Of a stretch of DNA of 64,000 nt, positions 33,016 to 46,455 are shown in pieces. The position numbers were made by a program, and so were the translations under genes. The stretch's first letter is position 1, and the number at the start of each line of letters is the position of its first letter. The notes beneath the pieces are model-generated. The model saw nothing but the letters and a program-made list of their open reading frames with translations, searched no databases and had not been told where the DNA came from. Source of the DNA: an uncultured Hyphomicrobiales bacterium (lineage in GTDB: Bacteria; Pseudomonadota; Alphaproteobacteria; Rhizobiales; Beijerinckiaceae); the NCBI GenBank assembly GCA_903847605.1, contig CAINED010000080.1, forward strand, positions 1-64,000. The letters are read 5' to 3'.

Positions 33016-34581
33016 TCAATCCCCATGCACAAGCGCGCGTGCATCGTCGCGGAATTGCCGCCTCGCAGCCTCGCGCGAGTAGAACATATGACCGCCCGAA
33101 TAGACCTTGAAGCGCAACCGGTTAGCCGCGACAAGCGGCATCTGGTCCAGCACCATCTTCGTCTCGAAATAGGGCGTGATCAGATCGGTCAGGCCATGCA
33201 CGACGAGGACGCGCATGCGATTGTCGAGCGCCATCGAGGCGCCAAGGTCGCTCGTCGCCTCGTGCAGGCGGTTGCCCCAGTCCCATTGCCGTCCCGCCGG
33301 GTTGCTGCGGAAATTGTAACGCCCGTTCGGCGGCAGCCATTCTAGCCGGTTCTGGTAGAGGTCGATCATCGCCGAGACGATCGGGGCGTGCAGCCCGCGC
33401 AGCATCTGGTCTTCCGCCTCGCTCGATGTCGAGAACGGCGTCGGGTCGATGCCCGTCTCGCTGCCGTCGTAGATCGAGGCGACCCGGCCTTCGTTGCGAT
33501 GGATCTCGCGCAGGAAGACATTGACCGGCACCCGCCCTGCGAGTTGCGCGACGATCCGTTTTTCGAGACCTGAGAATTTCGAGACATTATCGGCGAGACG
33601 CGTGAGTGCCTGCGGATCGCCGAGCCCGCGCATCAGGTCGGCGAGATAGTCGCCGCGCGCATAGGCTTCGACGTCAGCGACAGTCTCGCGCGTCACCGGC
33701 CCCGATTTCTCGCGCGCGGTCGCGGCATAGGACGGCAGGCGCGCGACGTGCGAGAGCAGGCCTCCGGCCCGGAAACGTGCGAAGTCGAGCACAGGCGAGA
33801 CCAGCACGAGGCCGTCGACGCCGACCCCTTCATCCGTTTGCAGCCGCCGCGCGATCTTCGGCGCGCGAAACCCGCCGTAGCTCTCGCCCGCGAGGAATTT
33901 CGGCGACGTCATCCGGTTGTTGTTCATCAGCCAGCGGCGGATCGCCGTCGTCAGCGAGGCGATGTCGCCATCGACACTCCACAGGAATTTGCGCGCCTCG
34001 TCGTTGCCGGGAATGCGGCCAAAGCCGGTGCCGGCCGGATCGAGAAAGACGAGGTCCGTGAAGTCGAGCCAGGTCTCAGCATTGGGTTGCGTGACAGGCG
34101 AGGCGGAGGGTCGTGCGGCGTCGCCGGCCATGTCGAGCCGCCACGGCCCCATTGCGCCGAGGTTGAGCCATGCGGAGGCGTAACCCGGCCCGCCGTTCCA
34201 CGCGAAGGTGACAGGTCGCGTCCGGCTTTCGCCCGCGCCGGTGCGGGTAAACGCGATATAGGCCAGCCGCGCCGTAACCGCGCCGCTGCGCTCGTCGAAT
34301 AGTGGGATAGAACCCGCCGTTGCGTTGAAAGTGAGTTCGCGTTCGCCGATGCGCAGGGAATGAGAGGTCGTCTTGTCCGCCGGCAGTGGCGGTTGTTGGG
34401 GGCTCGGCGCTTCGGCTGCCCCTGCGCCCGGTCCACCTTGCGCAGGGGGCTGCTGTATCCCGGCCGGGCCCGGAGGCGTTCCACGCGGGCCCTGCCTGCC
34501 TTGCTGGGAAAATGCAGTCTGGAGGGTCAGCGAGGCCGCAAGGGCGATCGCGAACGGCAGCAACAGGCGGCGCTGGGTCAT
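33016..34581 (-). CDS. Secreted S10 family serine carboxypeptidase
   Basis: Exported peptidase of 521 residues removing C-terminal amino acids. Sec signal MTQRRLLLPFAIALAASLTLQTAFS is followed by a Gln/Pro/Gly-rich linker to about residue 70. The catalytic Ser234 is in AGESYGGFRAPK, the Asp in VVHGLTDLITP, and the His in KVYSGGHMFYSRE near the C-terminus. WNGGPGYASAWLN is the S10 substrate-binding segment. The start at 34581 has GGGAGAA before it; a 31-residue in-frame extension is rejected. S10 peptidases are less common in bacteria than in eukaryotes but known in this order. Confidence 0.92.
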   Translation of the reverse strand: MTQRRLLLPFAIALAASLTLQTAFSQQGRQGPRGTPPGPAGIQQPPAQGGPGAGAAEAPSPQQPPLPADKTTSHSLRIGERELTFNATAGSIPLFDERSGAVTARLAYIAFTRTGAGESRTRPVTFAWNGGPGYASAWLNLGAMGPWRLDMAGDAARPSASPVTQPNAETWLDFTDLVFLDPAGTGFGRIPGNDEARKFLWSVDGDIASLTTAIRRWLMNNNRMTSPKFLAGESYGGFRAPKIARRLQTDEGVGVDGLVLVSPVLDFARFRAGGLLSHVARLPSYAATAREKSGPVTRETVADVEAYARGDYLADLMRGLGDPQALTRLADNVSKFSGLEKRIVAQLAGRVPVNVFLREIHRNEGRVASIYDGSETGIDPTPFSTSSEAEDQMLRGLHAPIVSAMIDLYQNRLEWLPPNGRYNFRSNPAGRQWDWGNRLHEATSDLGASMALDNRMRVLVVHGLTDLITPYFETKMVLDQMPLVAANRLRFKVYSGGHMFYSREAARRQFRDDARALVHGD

Positions 34582-34704
34582 GGGTTCTCCCAATAGCAAA
34601 CGAGCCTCGTGCCGCCATTTCGAGGCGCATTTGAGGCCGGGCCGCGCCCAGCCTCCAGCAAACTGACCCGGCACGCAAATCGGAAGGCAGGTTAATCCGA
34701 GGGA

Positions 34705-36318
34705 TCAAGCCGCCGGGCGGCGGCGCAGGCCGATGCGGGCCTTGGCCTTCTCGAAGCCGGAAAGCCCGGCGTCGGTCCGCGGCGCGGCAGGGACCAGCGG
34801 CTTCTTCTCTGGCTCCGGTTCGTCGCCGAGTTGGGCGAGCCCCGCCATCACCCGGTTGGGCGGTAGTATGAAGATGACTTCCGTACCGACGCGCACTTCT
34901 GACTTCAGCGTGAAGGTGCCGCCGTGCAGTTCGATGAGACCCTTCACGATAGGCAGGCCAAGGCCGGAACCTTCGTCCGCGTTCTTCTGGGCCATCGTGC
35001 CGCGTCCGAAAGACGAAAGCACTACCGGGATTTCTTCCGGCGGAATCCCGGGGCCGGTATCCTTGATCGCGACGTATTGACCGCCGCCGCCAGTCCAGCC
35101 GACCTTGATGGTAATAGTTCCGCCCTGCGGCGTGAACTTGATAGCGTTGGTGAGAAGGTTGAGCACGACCTGGCGCATGGCCCGTTCGTCCGCCCAAATG
35201 CGCGGCAGGCCCGCTTCCACTTGCTCTACGACTGCGATTTCCCGCTTCTTCGCGCGAAGACTCAGGAGATGGGTGCAATCCTCGACAACCGCTGCAAGGG
35301 AGACGGACTCTTCCTTCAACTCGTAGCGGCCGGCCTCCACGCGCGAGAGATCGAGTATCTCGTTGATGAGCATGAGAAGATGCTCGCCGCTGTTATGGAT
35401 GTCCTGCGAATAATTCTTGTAGGACGGAACCGTGTGCGGCCCGAACAACTCGCCCTTCATCACTTCCGAAAAGCCCAGAATAGCGTTGAGCGGTGTGCGC
35501 AATTCGTGGCTCATGGTGGCCAGAAAGCGCGATTTGGCGAGGTTCGCTTCTTCCGCACGCCGCCGCGCTTCGTCGGACGATGCTTTCTCCTGTTCGAGTT
35601 CAGCGATGAGCAGATCTTTCTCCTTGCGCAGGATCATCGCGTTGAGCGCATTGGAGTAGAGCCGCTTGGCGAGCACGATCAGGCAGATCAATGCGATCGC
35701 AGCCAGAATTGTCAGCGGCGTCGTGCCGTGCCCGTTCGTCGAATACATGAAGATGACGATGGTCAGCGAAACCGGCATCAGGCCCGCATAAACGGCTGGC
35801 GGCTGGGCCGACGAGAGCATCGTGTTCATCGCCGAAGCAAGCAGGAGCACCATCAGGACGAAGAGACGCGCCGTCGGATCGCTGACGCCCGCCAGCAGCG
35901 CCGCGATGAGCGCCCAGGAGACGCCCTGCGCCGCCTCGGCCACCGCGAAGCGGCGCTGCCAGTGCAGAATGCTCGGGGTTGGCTCCGGCAATTTGAGATA
36001 GCGGTCGGCGAGGCCGTAGCTCATGAGCGCCGCCGCCGCGACCAGCGTTAGCCAGAGCAGGACATAGGGGATCGGCGCCCAGAAGGATGAAATCGCGGCA
36101 ATCGTGATCGAAAGGCCGAGTGTCGCCGGGGCGGAGACGACCCGCGATTGGGCGAATTCGTCCAGCAGCTCCACGTCGAAGGCCCGGTGGCCGGTGCCGG
36201 AGGAGGTCAGTTTCTCGCGGATGTCGCGAACGCGCGCGGCAATCTGACGGCGTTGTTGATGCTCGCGCTTGTCGGTTCCCCGACCGCGCTCGATCATTTC
36301 TGCCGTTACTTCGCCCAT
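34705..36318 (-). CDS. Membrane histidine kinase (DivJ/PleC/PdhS-like)
   Basis: A 537-residue sensor kinase from the ATG at 36318. Residues about 48-215 contain six or so membrane helices without a large periplasmic domain. A coiled-coil (LRKEKDLLIAELEQEKASSDEARRRAEEAN, described by parts) leads into the HisKA domain with FLATMSHELRTPLNAILGF (His271). HATPase motifs follow: NLLTNAIKF (N box), DTGPGIPPEE (G1) and GSGLGLPIVKGL (G2). The N-terminal ring of helices and this H-box are typical of alphaproteobacterial cell-cycle type kinases acting on DivK/PleD-like regulators, but no response regulator is adjacent. The C-terminal tail is Pro/Lys-rich. Confidence 0.9.
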   Translation of the reverse strand: MGEVTAEMIERGRGTDKREHQQRRQIAARVRDIREKLTSSGTGHRAFDVELLDEFAQSRVVSAPATLGLSITIAAISSFWAPIPYVLLWLTLVAAAALMSYGLADRYLKLPEPTPSILHWQRRFAVAEAAQGVSWALIAALLAGVSDPTARLFVLMVLLLASAMNTMLSSAQPPAVYAGLMPVSLTIVIFMYSTNGHGTTPLTILAAIALICLIVLAKRLYSNALNAMILRKEKDLLIAELEQEKASSDEARRRAEEANLAKSRFLATMSHELRTPLNAILGFSEVMKGELFGPHTVPSYKNYSQDIHNSGEHLLMLINEILDLSRVEAGRYELKEESVSLAAVVEDCTHLLSLRAKKREIAVVEQVEAGLPRIWADERAMRQVVLNLLTNAIKFTPQGGTITIKVGWTGGGGQYVAIKDTGPGIPPEEIPVVLSSFGRGTMAQKNADEGSGLGLPIVKGLIELHGGTFTLKSEVRVGTEVIFILPPNRVMAGLAQLGDEPEPEKKPLVPAAPRTDAGLSGFEKAKARIGLRRRPAA

Positions 36319-36669
36319 GGGCCCTACGCAAACGTTACGCTGACGCGCCGCAAAAGCGACCCCGGGAAAATAGTTGGAAAACGTTAACGTCCGGCTGACG
36401 CGGGAGGGTGGGCAGAGCTCCGTGACGGTGTGCGATGGCGCACAGACAGCTGCGTCGAAAGCTGGCCCGATCCGAAATTCTGACGATGCGAGCTTGAGCA
36501 TGAGCTTGTCCTCTCTTGATAAGCAGAACTTGTGTCTGGCTTGGCTCAAGGTTTTGATGGAAGCTCACGGGCGGGCCCGGATTCGGGGGATGGGTTGGAT
36601 GCCGATAAGGCGCAGGGAGATCGGCTTGACGCCATTAGGCGGACGCCTCCCCCATACGGGGTGCAGCGC
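36319..36669. other. Intergenic region between divergent kinase and GST-like genes
   Basis: 351 bp. The kinase frame stays open to 36549, but the extra 77 residues read like non-coding sequence (many Ser, Arg, Cys and no family resemblance), so the shorter start is used. The segment should contain both promoters. I see no RNA gene and no strong hairpin in it. Confidence 0.5.
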
Positions 36670-37281
36670 ATGAAACTTTACGACTCAAGGCGCGCGCCCA
36701 ATCCGCGCCGGGTGCGCATTTTTCCCGCCGAGAAAGGAATCGCTGTCCCGGCCGTGGAGGTGGACATCATCGCGCGCGAACATCTCGATGGCGCAGCGGC
36801 TTACGCGACGCCGTTTGGCCTTTTGCCGGTGCTCGAATTCGATGACGGAACACGGATTTCCGAGAGCATCGCAATCTGCCGCTATTTCGATGCGCTGCAT
36901 CCGCAGCCGGCGCTGTTCGGCGAAGGCGCGCTGGGCGTGGCGCATGTGGAAATGTGGAATCGCTTGCTGGAACACGAGTATTTCCGGCACGTGGCGAACG
37001 CCTTCCGCCACACCCATCCGGCCATGAAAGAATTGGAGAAGCCGCAAATTGCGGAACTCGCGGCGTCCTCGAAACCGCGTGCGCTCGCCTTCCTCGAAAA
37101 ATTCGACCGCGAATTGGCCGGTCGCAAATTCGCCGCAGGCGATTCCTATTCCGTCGCCGACATAACCGGGCTATGCGCCTTCGACTTCATGAAGGTCGCG
37201 CGCATCGCCTGTCCCCCCGAATTCTCGAATGTCCTGCGCTGGCATGGCGACGTTTCGGCGCGCCCCAGCGCGACAGCCTGA
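36670..37281 (+). CDS. Glutathione S-transferase family protein
   Basis: A 203-residue GST-fold protein from the ATG at 36670. The N-terminal thioredoxin-like domain reads MKLYDSRRAPNPRRVRIFPAEKGI, with GLLPVLEFDDGTRISESIAICRYF as the cis-Pro and glutathione gamma-Glu site. The C-terminal helical domain ends SVADITGLCAFDFMKVARI, the usual GST N-capping box. The longer frame from 36532 has no support. It precedes the metallo-hydrolase gene on the same strand by 67 bp. The electrophile or alternative role is unknown. Confidence 0.9.
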   Translation: MKLYDSRRAPNPRRVRIFPAEKGIAVPAVEVDIIAREHLDGAAAYATPFGLLPVLEFDDGTRISESIAICRYFDALHPQPALFGEGALGVAHVEMWNRLLEHEYFRHVANAFRHTHPAMKELEKPQIAELAASSKPRALAFLEKFDRELAGRKFAAGDSYSVADITGLCAFDFMKVARIACPPEFSNVLRWHGDVSARPSATA

Positions 37282-37348
37282 AGTATGGTTATGCCTTGTC
37301 CCGCGCCCATCGTTGCGCGCAGGGATCGGGCCGATAAAAGGTTGAAGT

Positions 37349-38095
37349 ATGAAAGTCACGGTCGTCGGCAGCGGCGATGCATTTGGAACGGGCGGGCGCA
37401 GCAACACCTGCTTTCGCGTCGATAGCGACGGCGGTACGCTGCTGGTCGACTTCGGCGCGAGCGCGCTCGTCTCGTGGAATCGTCTGGGCATGTCGACGCT
37501 CGACATCGGCGGCATCGTGATTTCGCATCTGCATGGCGATCACTTTGCAGGCCTGCCGTTCCTGCTGCTTGAGAGCCAGTTCGTTTCCGAGCGACGCAAG
37601 CCGCTGGTTATTGCAGGTCCGCCCGGTTTGCACACACGTCTCGAAATGGCCTGCGAGGTGCTGTTTCCAGGCATGACCGGAAATCGCTGGGCCTTTCCAT
37701 GGTCCGTCGTCGAGATCGATCCGGGCGGCAAAGACCGCGACATCGCCGGCTTTTCCGTGCGCACGATCGAGGTGCGCCATCCCTCCGGCGCGCCTGCGAC
37801 GGGCATTCGCGTCTCCGACGGAAAGAAACTGTTCGCCTATTCCGGCGATACCAGCTGGACGGCGAGCCTTCCCGCCATCGCACAGGATGCGGACCTCTTC
37901 ATGTGCGAATGCTACGGGGCGGCGCATCCCATCCCCAATCATATCGATTGGCCCAATTTGCGCGCCAATCTGTCGAGCCTGAAAGCGAAGCGAATTTGCG
38001 TGACGCATATGGGCCGCAGCGCGCTCGACGCCATTCCGGAGATCAAAGCGGCCGGGCTTATGGTCGCAGAAGACGGAAAGGTTTTCGATCTCTAA
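37349..38095 (+). CDS. MBL-fold metallohydrolase (RNase Z-like)
   Basis: A 248-residue metallo-beta-lactamase-fold enzyme. The metal motif is ISHLHGDHFAGLPF (His60, His62, Asp64, His65), with later ligands in AYSGDTSW, CECYGAAH and CVTHMG. The N-terminus MKVTVVGSGDAFGTGGRSNT is like the RNase Z/AtsA subgroup that cleaves phosphodiesters or esters. It is 10 bp upstream of the UDG-like gene, so the two are likely co-transcribed. Substrate is not known. Confidence 0.9.
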   Translation: MKVTVVGSGDAFGTGGRSNTCFRVDSDGGTLLVDFGASALVSWNRLGMSTLDIGGIVISHLHGDHFAGLPFLLLESQFVSERRKPLVIAGPPGLHTRLEMACEVLFPGMTGNRWAFPWSVVEIDPGGKDRDIAGFSVRTIEVRHPSGAPATGIRVSDGKKLFAYSGDTSWTASLPAIAQDADLFMCECYGAAHPIPNHIDWPNLRANLSSLKAKRICVTHMGRSALDAIPEIKAAGLMVAEDGKVFDL

Positions 38096-38105
38096 GCACA
38101 AGCAA

Positions 38106-38762
38106 ATGAAGAAGACTTCTGCGAAAGAGCTGTCGCAACTCGTCGCGCGCATCGAAGCGTGCCGCATATGCCGCGATGCGCCGCGCGGCGCGCCGCTGCC
38201 GCACGAGCCGCGGCCCGTCGTACGCGTTTCGCCAACTGCGAAAATCCTGATTGCAGGACAAGCGCCTGGCACTCGCGTTCACGCGACTGGATTACCCTTT
38301 AACGATCCCTCGGGTGACCGATTGCGCTTGTGGATGGGGATAGACCGCGACACGTTTTGCGATACGCGCCGTATCGCTATCGTGCCGATGGGCTTTTGTT
38401 TTCCCGGTCTGGACAGCCGCAAGGCAGATCTGCCGCCGCGTCCCGAATGCCGCGCCGCATGGCATGACGAATTGATGGCAGCGTTGCCGCAGATCGAAAC
38501 CGTTCTCGTCATCGGCATGTATGCGCGCGACTATCACTTCGCACGCCTCGGCCTCGATCGCTTCAGCAAAATGCCGATGACCGAAGCCATCTCGAATTGG
38601 CGCGAATTCGCGCCTGTGAAACCGCGCCTGTTTCTGCTGCCGCATCCCTCGTGGCGCAACACCGGCTGGCTCAAGAAAAATCCGTGGTTCGATACGGAAA
38701 TTCTCTCGCAACTGCGCGCAGAGGTCGCGCGCCACGTGACGGGGCAGTCCGCAGCGACATGA
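38106..38762 (+). CDS. Uracil-DNA glycosylase family protein
   Basis: A 218-residue protein of the COG1573 group. The UDG-like motif A is ILIAGQAPGTRVHATGLPF, followed by NDPSGDRLRLWMG, and motif C is LLPHPSWRNTGWLKKNPWF. Cys19 and Cys22 (ACRIC) plus Cys later in the chain could hold a 4Fe-4S cluster as in family 4/5 enzymes. In this subgroup the usual catalytic acids are not obvious, and activity on uracil is unproven. The gene begins 10 bp after the metallo-hydrolase gene. Confidence 0.85.
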   Translation: MKKTSAKELSQLVARIEACRICRDAPRGAPLPHEPRPVVRVSPTAKILIAGQAPGTRVHATGLPFNDPSGDRLRLWMGIDRDTFCDTRRIAIVPMGFCFPGLDSRKADLPPRPECRAAWHDELMAALPQIETVLVIGMYARDYHFARLGLDRFSKMPMTEAISNWREFAPVKPRLFLLPHPSWRNTGWLKKNPWFDTEILSQLRAEVARHVTGQSAAT

Positions 38763-38879
38763 ATTGTGGCGCCATTCTGAATGCGCGGCTTTTCATCGCT
38801 TTGCGCACAATTCCGCCATAGGCTAGGTTCATCAATGGTTGGACGCATCGGGCTTTGCCTGCTTTGGAGGTTTTCAAGA

Positions 38880-41135
38880 ATGCAATTTCCGCTATTGCGG
38901 GGGCGCTCGATAGTCGCGGCGCTTTTCCTGTGCACGCTGGGCGCGGTGGCGACGATCGCCCAGCCCGTGTCGCAACCGCCGGCTCCGGCCGACGCAGTTC
39001 CCTCGAATGCGCGCGAGGCGCGTTTCGCGCTCATCATCGGCAATGACGGTTATGACAACGCGCCGCTGCCCACGGCGGCGCAGGATGCCGGCCTCATCGC
39101 CGACACGCTGAAAGCCGCGGGCTTCGATGTCATGGGCGCCCGCAACGTCGATCAGGATACGCTGCGCGCGTCCTATCGCGAGTTTCTTCAGAAAGTGGCC
39201 GGAGCGGGGGAGGGCGGCGTCGCCTTCATCTACGTGTCCGGCTACGGCGTGCAGTTCGAGGGCGAGAATTATCTCATCCCGGCAGGCTCGACCGTCGAGC
39301 GCGAAACGGATCTGGCGCTCAACGCCATCCGCATCTCCGACCTGACGCGCCCGATGGGTTCGCTGCCGGCGCGCGTGAAGATGGTCGTACTCGACCTTGC
39401 CTACAAAGGCCCGTTCGGACAGCAGGCGCAACTGGCGCCCGGCCTTGCCATGGTGACGCCGGAAGCCGGCATGCTCGTCGCCTTCAACGCCGCGCCCGGC
39501 ACCTATGCGCCGGAGACGAAGCCGCCGTATGGCTCGTATGCGCAGGCTCTCGCGGAAATGATGCGTGAGGGCGGCCTGCAACTCGCCGACGTTTTCGATC
39601 GCACGCGTCTTCGCGTGTCCGACCTCTCGCGCAGCACGCAGATTCCTTGGGAAGCATCGCTCGTCGAAGAGCCCTTCGTCTTCTTCGAGCGCAAGGCTGG
39701 CGAGCCAGCGACCGGCGCGACGGAAGCGCAGCTTGAAATGGCGCGCTCGCGTCCGCTGCGCGAGATGTCGCCTGACGAAGCCTATGCAGCCGCGCTCGCG
39801 CGCGACGATCTGCAAGGCTATCAGGAATTTCTGGAGGCGTTCCCGAACAGCCCCTACGCCAAGAACGTGCGCGGCATTCTCGCAGCGCGCCGCGAAGCGA
39901 CGACCTGGCAGCGCGCGCAGACGACCGATACGCCCAACGCTTACTGGACCTATATGCGCCGCTATCCGCGCGGCCCGCATGTGCCCGATGCGCAGCGCCG
40001 CTTGCGCCGTCTCTCTTCGTCGATCCAGCCGCCCGCCGAATTCGAACTCGTGGCGTTCGATGTGCCGCCGCCGACCGAAGTGGAAGAAGTCTATTTCGGC
40101 GCGCCGGCGCCTGAATATTTCGATCCGGTGCCGCTGCCGGCTGTCTCCTTCTACGGACCGCCATCGATGGGCTGGTGGACGCCGCTGCCGCCCCCGGTGA
40201 TCGCGCCGGAAGATTATTATTTCCTTCCGTTGTCGGCGACCTATGCGCCCCCGCCATGGGTCTATGTGCCCGACTACGTCTATGCGCCGGCGGCTTATGC
40301 CTATCCGCCGGGCTATAACTACCTGCCCTTCGTCGCTGCGCCCGCGGTTTTGATCGCAGCGATTACGGCGGGGCGTCTGCGTCCGCGCTTCTGGGGTGGC
40401 GCCGGCCCCTTCCAGCCGCGCATCCTGCCGCCGCGCGCTTTTGCGCCGCGCCCGCTTGCGCTCGCGCCGAAGCAAAACCTGAACCGGCAGATTTCGCCAA
40501 GCCAGAACATTCGGCTCAACCAGCAGCGCCAGCAATTCCAGAACCTGAACTTGCAACGCCAGCAGTTGCAGCAGCGCGGGCTTCAGCAGAATCCGCAGTT
40601 GCGCAATCTACAGCAAGGCCAGAACCCGCAATTGCGGAATCTTCAGCAGGGGCAGAACCCGCAGCAGCGCAATCTCCAGCAAGGCCAGAATCCGCAATTG
40701 CGGAATTTGCAGCAGCAACAAAATCCGCAACTGCGCAATCTCCAGCAGAACCCGCAGCTCAACCGTCAGCAGCAACTGCAACAGCGTCAGCAGCAACAGT
40801 TTCAGCAGCGGCAATTGCAGCAGCAACAGCGCCAGCAGCTGAACCAACAGCGTGTGCTGCAACGGCAGAATGTTCAGCAGCAAAATCTGCAACGGCAGAA
40901 CTTGCAGCGTCAGCAGTTCCAGCAGCGCCAGATCATGCAGCAGCAGCAACGCCAGCCCATGATTCAGCAACGCCAGATCATGCAACAGCGTCAGCCGGTC
41001 ATGCAGCAGCGCCAGATGATGCAGCAGCGTCAGCCGGCGATGCGCGCGCCCGTGCAGCAGTTCCGTGCGCCGGTCCAGCAGTTCCGCGCGCCCGTGCAGC
41101 GTTCGGCCCCGGTAATCCGGAATTTCCGCCGCTAA
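38880..41135 (+). CDS. Secreted caspase-family pseudoenzyme with Q-rich tail (copy 1)
   Basis: A 751-residue protein from the ATG at 38880 (GGAGG upstream). A signal peptide (about 1-28) leads into a C14/caspase p20 domain: [20 protein letters not shown], then [19 protein letters not shown], then [12 protein letters not shown]. The catalytic His of SGHG is Tyr122, and the catalytic Cys of LDACR is Ala174, so no protease activity is expected. About 290-390 has two repeats ending FPNSPYA and [11 protein letters not shown] Pro/Tyr-rich part (about 395-480) with one hydrophobic stretch follows. From about 540 the tail is Gln/Arg/Asn-rich, including [11 protein letters not shown] repeats. It is the upstream member of a tandem pair and ends before a terminator. 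Confidence 0.85.
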   Translation: MQFPLLRGRSIVAALFLCTLGAVATIAQPVSQPPAPADAVPSNAREARFALIIGNDGYDNAPLPTAAQDAGLIADTLKAAGFDVMGARNVDQDTLRASYREFLQKVAGAGEGGVAFIYVSGYGVQFEGENYLIPAGSTVERETDLALNAIRISDLTRPMGSLPARVKMVVLDLAYKGPFGQQAQLAPGLAMVTPEAGMLVAFNAAPGTYAPETKPPYGSYAQALAEMMREGGLQLADVFDRTRLRVSDLSRSTQIPWEASLVEEPFVFFERKAGEPATGATEAQLEMARSRPLREMSPDEAYAAALARDDLQGYQEFLEAFPNSPYAKNVRGILAARREATTWQRAQTTDTPNAYWTYMRRYPRGPHVPDAQRRLRRLSSSIQPPAEFELVAFDVPPPTEVEEVYFGAPAPEYFDPVPLPAVSFYGPPSMGWWTPLPPPVIAPEDYYFLPLSATYAPPPWVYVPDYVYAPAAYAYPPGYNYLPFVAAPAVLIAAITAGRLRPRFWGGAGPFQPRILPPRAFAPRPLALAPKQNLNRQISPSQNIRLNQQRQQFQNLNLQRQQLQQRGLQQNPQLRNLQQGQNPQLRNLQQGQNPQQRNLQQGQNPQLRNLQQQQNPQLRNLQQNPQLNRQQQLQQRQQQQFQQRQLQQQQRQQLNQQRVLQRQNVQQQNLQRQNLQRQQFQQRQIMQQQQRQPMIQQRQIMQQRQPVMQQRQMMQQRQPAMRAPVQQFRAPVQQFRAPVQRSAPVIRNFRR
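40590..40748 (+). repeat. In-frame 33-bp repeats encoding [11 protein letters not shown]
   Basis: Five units starting at 40590, 40623, 40656, 40689 and 40722, the last partial, encode [11 protein letters not shown] or near variants. They sit in the Q-rich tail of pseudo-caspase copy 1. Synonymous differences are few, suggesting recent expansion. Confidence 0.85.
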
Positions 41136-41162
41136 CCGGTCCGAATATGGTCAGCAACTTTG

Positions 41163-41186
41163 AAAGAGCCCGTTCGCGGGCTCTTT
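41163..41186 (+). terminator. Rho-independent terminator after pseudo-caspase copy 1
   Basis: Arms AAAGAGCCCG (41163-41172) and CGGGCTCTTT (41177-41186) with a TTCG tetraloop, followed by TTT. It separates the two pseudo-caspase genes, so each has its own transcript. Confidence 0.9.
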
Positions 41187-41302
41187 TTTCGTCATGCCCA
41201 TTTCTATTGCGGCAAGCTGAGCTTTTCGCCATTCTTTCCTCTTTATTCAGTGTAGGTTCATGCCGCGCGCGTCAGCAATGGCGCGTGCATGGAGGATGTC
41301 TT

Positions 41303-44077
<2,775 letters not shown>

Positions 44078-44096
44078 CGACTGTCTCGATCAAAAC

Positions 44097-44124
44097 AAAG
44101 GGGCGGCCCATCGGCCGCCCCTTT
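44097..44124. terminator. Bidirectional rho-independent terminator
   Basis: Perfect 12-bp arms AAAGGGGCGGCC (44097-44108) and GGCCGCCCCTTT (44113-44124) with a CATC loop, T-rich on both strands. It ends pseudo-caspase copy 2 and the convergent dehydrogenase gene. Confidence 0.92.
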
Positions 44125-44144
44125 TCATTTCAGGGAAGTTGATT

Positions 44145-45014
44145 TCAACGCTTCAGTCTTGCGATCAGGCTCGACGTATCCCAGCGTTTGCCGCCCATCG
44201 CCTGGACATCCGAATAAAACTGGTCGACGAGCGCAGTAACGGGCAGATGCGCGCCGTTGCGCCGCGCCTCTTCGAGACAAATGCCGAGATCCTTGCGCAT
44301 CCAGTCGACGGCGAAGCCGAAATCGAACTTGTCGTCCGCCATGGTCTGATAGCGGTTCTCCATCTGCCAGGACTGCGCGGCGCCCTTCGAAATTACGGCG
44401 ATGACATCGGCGATGTTGAGCCCGGCTTTCTGGCCGAAGGCGATGCCCTCCGCGAGCCCCTGCACGAGACCGGCGATGCAGATCTGGTTGACCATCTTGG
44501 TGAGTTGCCCCGCGCCCGGCGCGCCCATGAGGCGACAGGCTTTGGCGAATGCCGCGATGACAGGCTCCGCAGCGGCATAGGGTTCGGGGTCGCCGCCGCA
44601 CATGACTGTCAGCGCCCCGTTCTCCGCGCCTGCCTGCCCGCCTGATACGGGCGCGTCGATGAAGGCAATGCCACGCTTGGCGGCTTCGGCATAAAGTTCG
44701 CGCGCCACATCGGCGGAAGCCGTCGTGTGATCGACGAAAATCGTACCCGCTTTCATGCCGGCAAAGGCGCCGTCTTCGCCCAGCGTCACCTGCCTGAGGT
44801 CGTCGTCGTTGCCGACGCAGGCGAAGACCATGTCCTGCCCCTCGGCCGCCTCGCGCGGCGTCGGCATCGAGCGCCCGCCATGTTCGGCCACCCATTTGAG
44901 CGATTTCGCAGCGGTGCGGTTATAGACCGTGACTTCGTGGCCGCCGCGCGCCTTCAGATGCGCCGCCATCGGATACCCCATCACGCCCAGACCCAGAAAA
45001 GCCACTCGCGCCAT
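44145..45014 (-). CDS. NAD(P)-dependent 3-hydroxyisobutyrate dehydrogenase-family oxidoreductase
   Basis: A 289-residue beta-hydroxyacid dehydrogenase from the ATG at 45014. The Rossmann motif VAFLGLGVMGYPMAAHL opens the chain; DAPVSGGQAGAENGALTVM is the substrate-binding segment, and GQLTKMVNQICIAG holds the catalytic Lys. Members oxidise 3-hydroxyisobutyrate, tartronate semialdehyde or related acids; the true substrate cannot be chosen by eye. A 53-residue upstream extension is not supported. It is divergent from the TRAP receptor gene, so this enzyme may process the imported acid. Confidence 0.92.
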   Translation of the reverse strand: MARVAFLGLGVMGYPMAAHLKARGGHEVTVYNRTAAKSLKWVAEHGGRSMPTPREAAEGQDMVFACVGNDDDLRQVTLGEDGAFAGMKAGTIFVDHTTASADVARELYAEAAKRGIAFIDAPVSGGQAGAENGALTVMCGGDPEPYAAAEPVIAAFAKACRLMGAPGAGQLTKMVNQICIAGLVQGLAEGIAFGQKAGLNIADVIAVISKGAAQSWQMENRYQTMADDKFDFGFAVDWMRKDLGICLEEARRNGAHLPVTALVDQFYSDVQAMGGKRWDTSSLIARLKR

Positions 45015-45100
45015 AGCCTTGCTCCCTGCCGCACAATTCGTTCGCCCGCATCGCACGGCGCGCCGCCTGCGGCAAGCGGGCGCGCAATTGTGTTCGATAG

Positions 45101-46321
<1,221 letters not shown>

Positions 46322-46396
46322 CGCAACGCGCGCTCACGCGCATAGCGGTTGAGCGCGAAAATTGCGCCGGAAATAAACGCCGAACGTCGACACAAC

Positions 46397-46424
46397 AAAC
46401 CCCGGATCGCAAGATCCGGGGTTT
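46397..46424. terminator. Bidirectional rho-independent terminator
   Basis: Arms AAACCCCGGATC (46397-46408) and GATCCGGGGTTT (46413-46424), GCAA loop, T-run on the plus side. It lies between the convergent TRAP receptor and large permease genes and can serve both. Confidence 0.92.
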
Positions 46425-46455
46425 TTCCATGCAACGATAACCGTTATGAAATCGC

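Noticed and set aside
38892..40556. 554-residue minus-strand open frame
   Set aside because: Antisense shadow of pseudo-caspase copy 1; Arg-rich, no motif.
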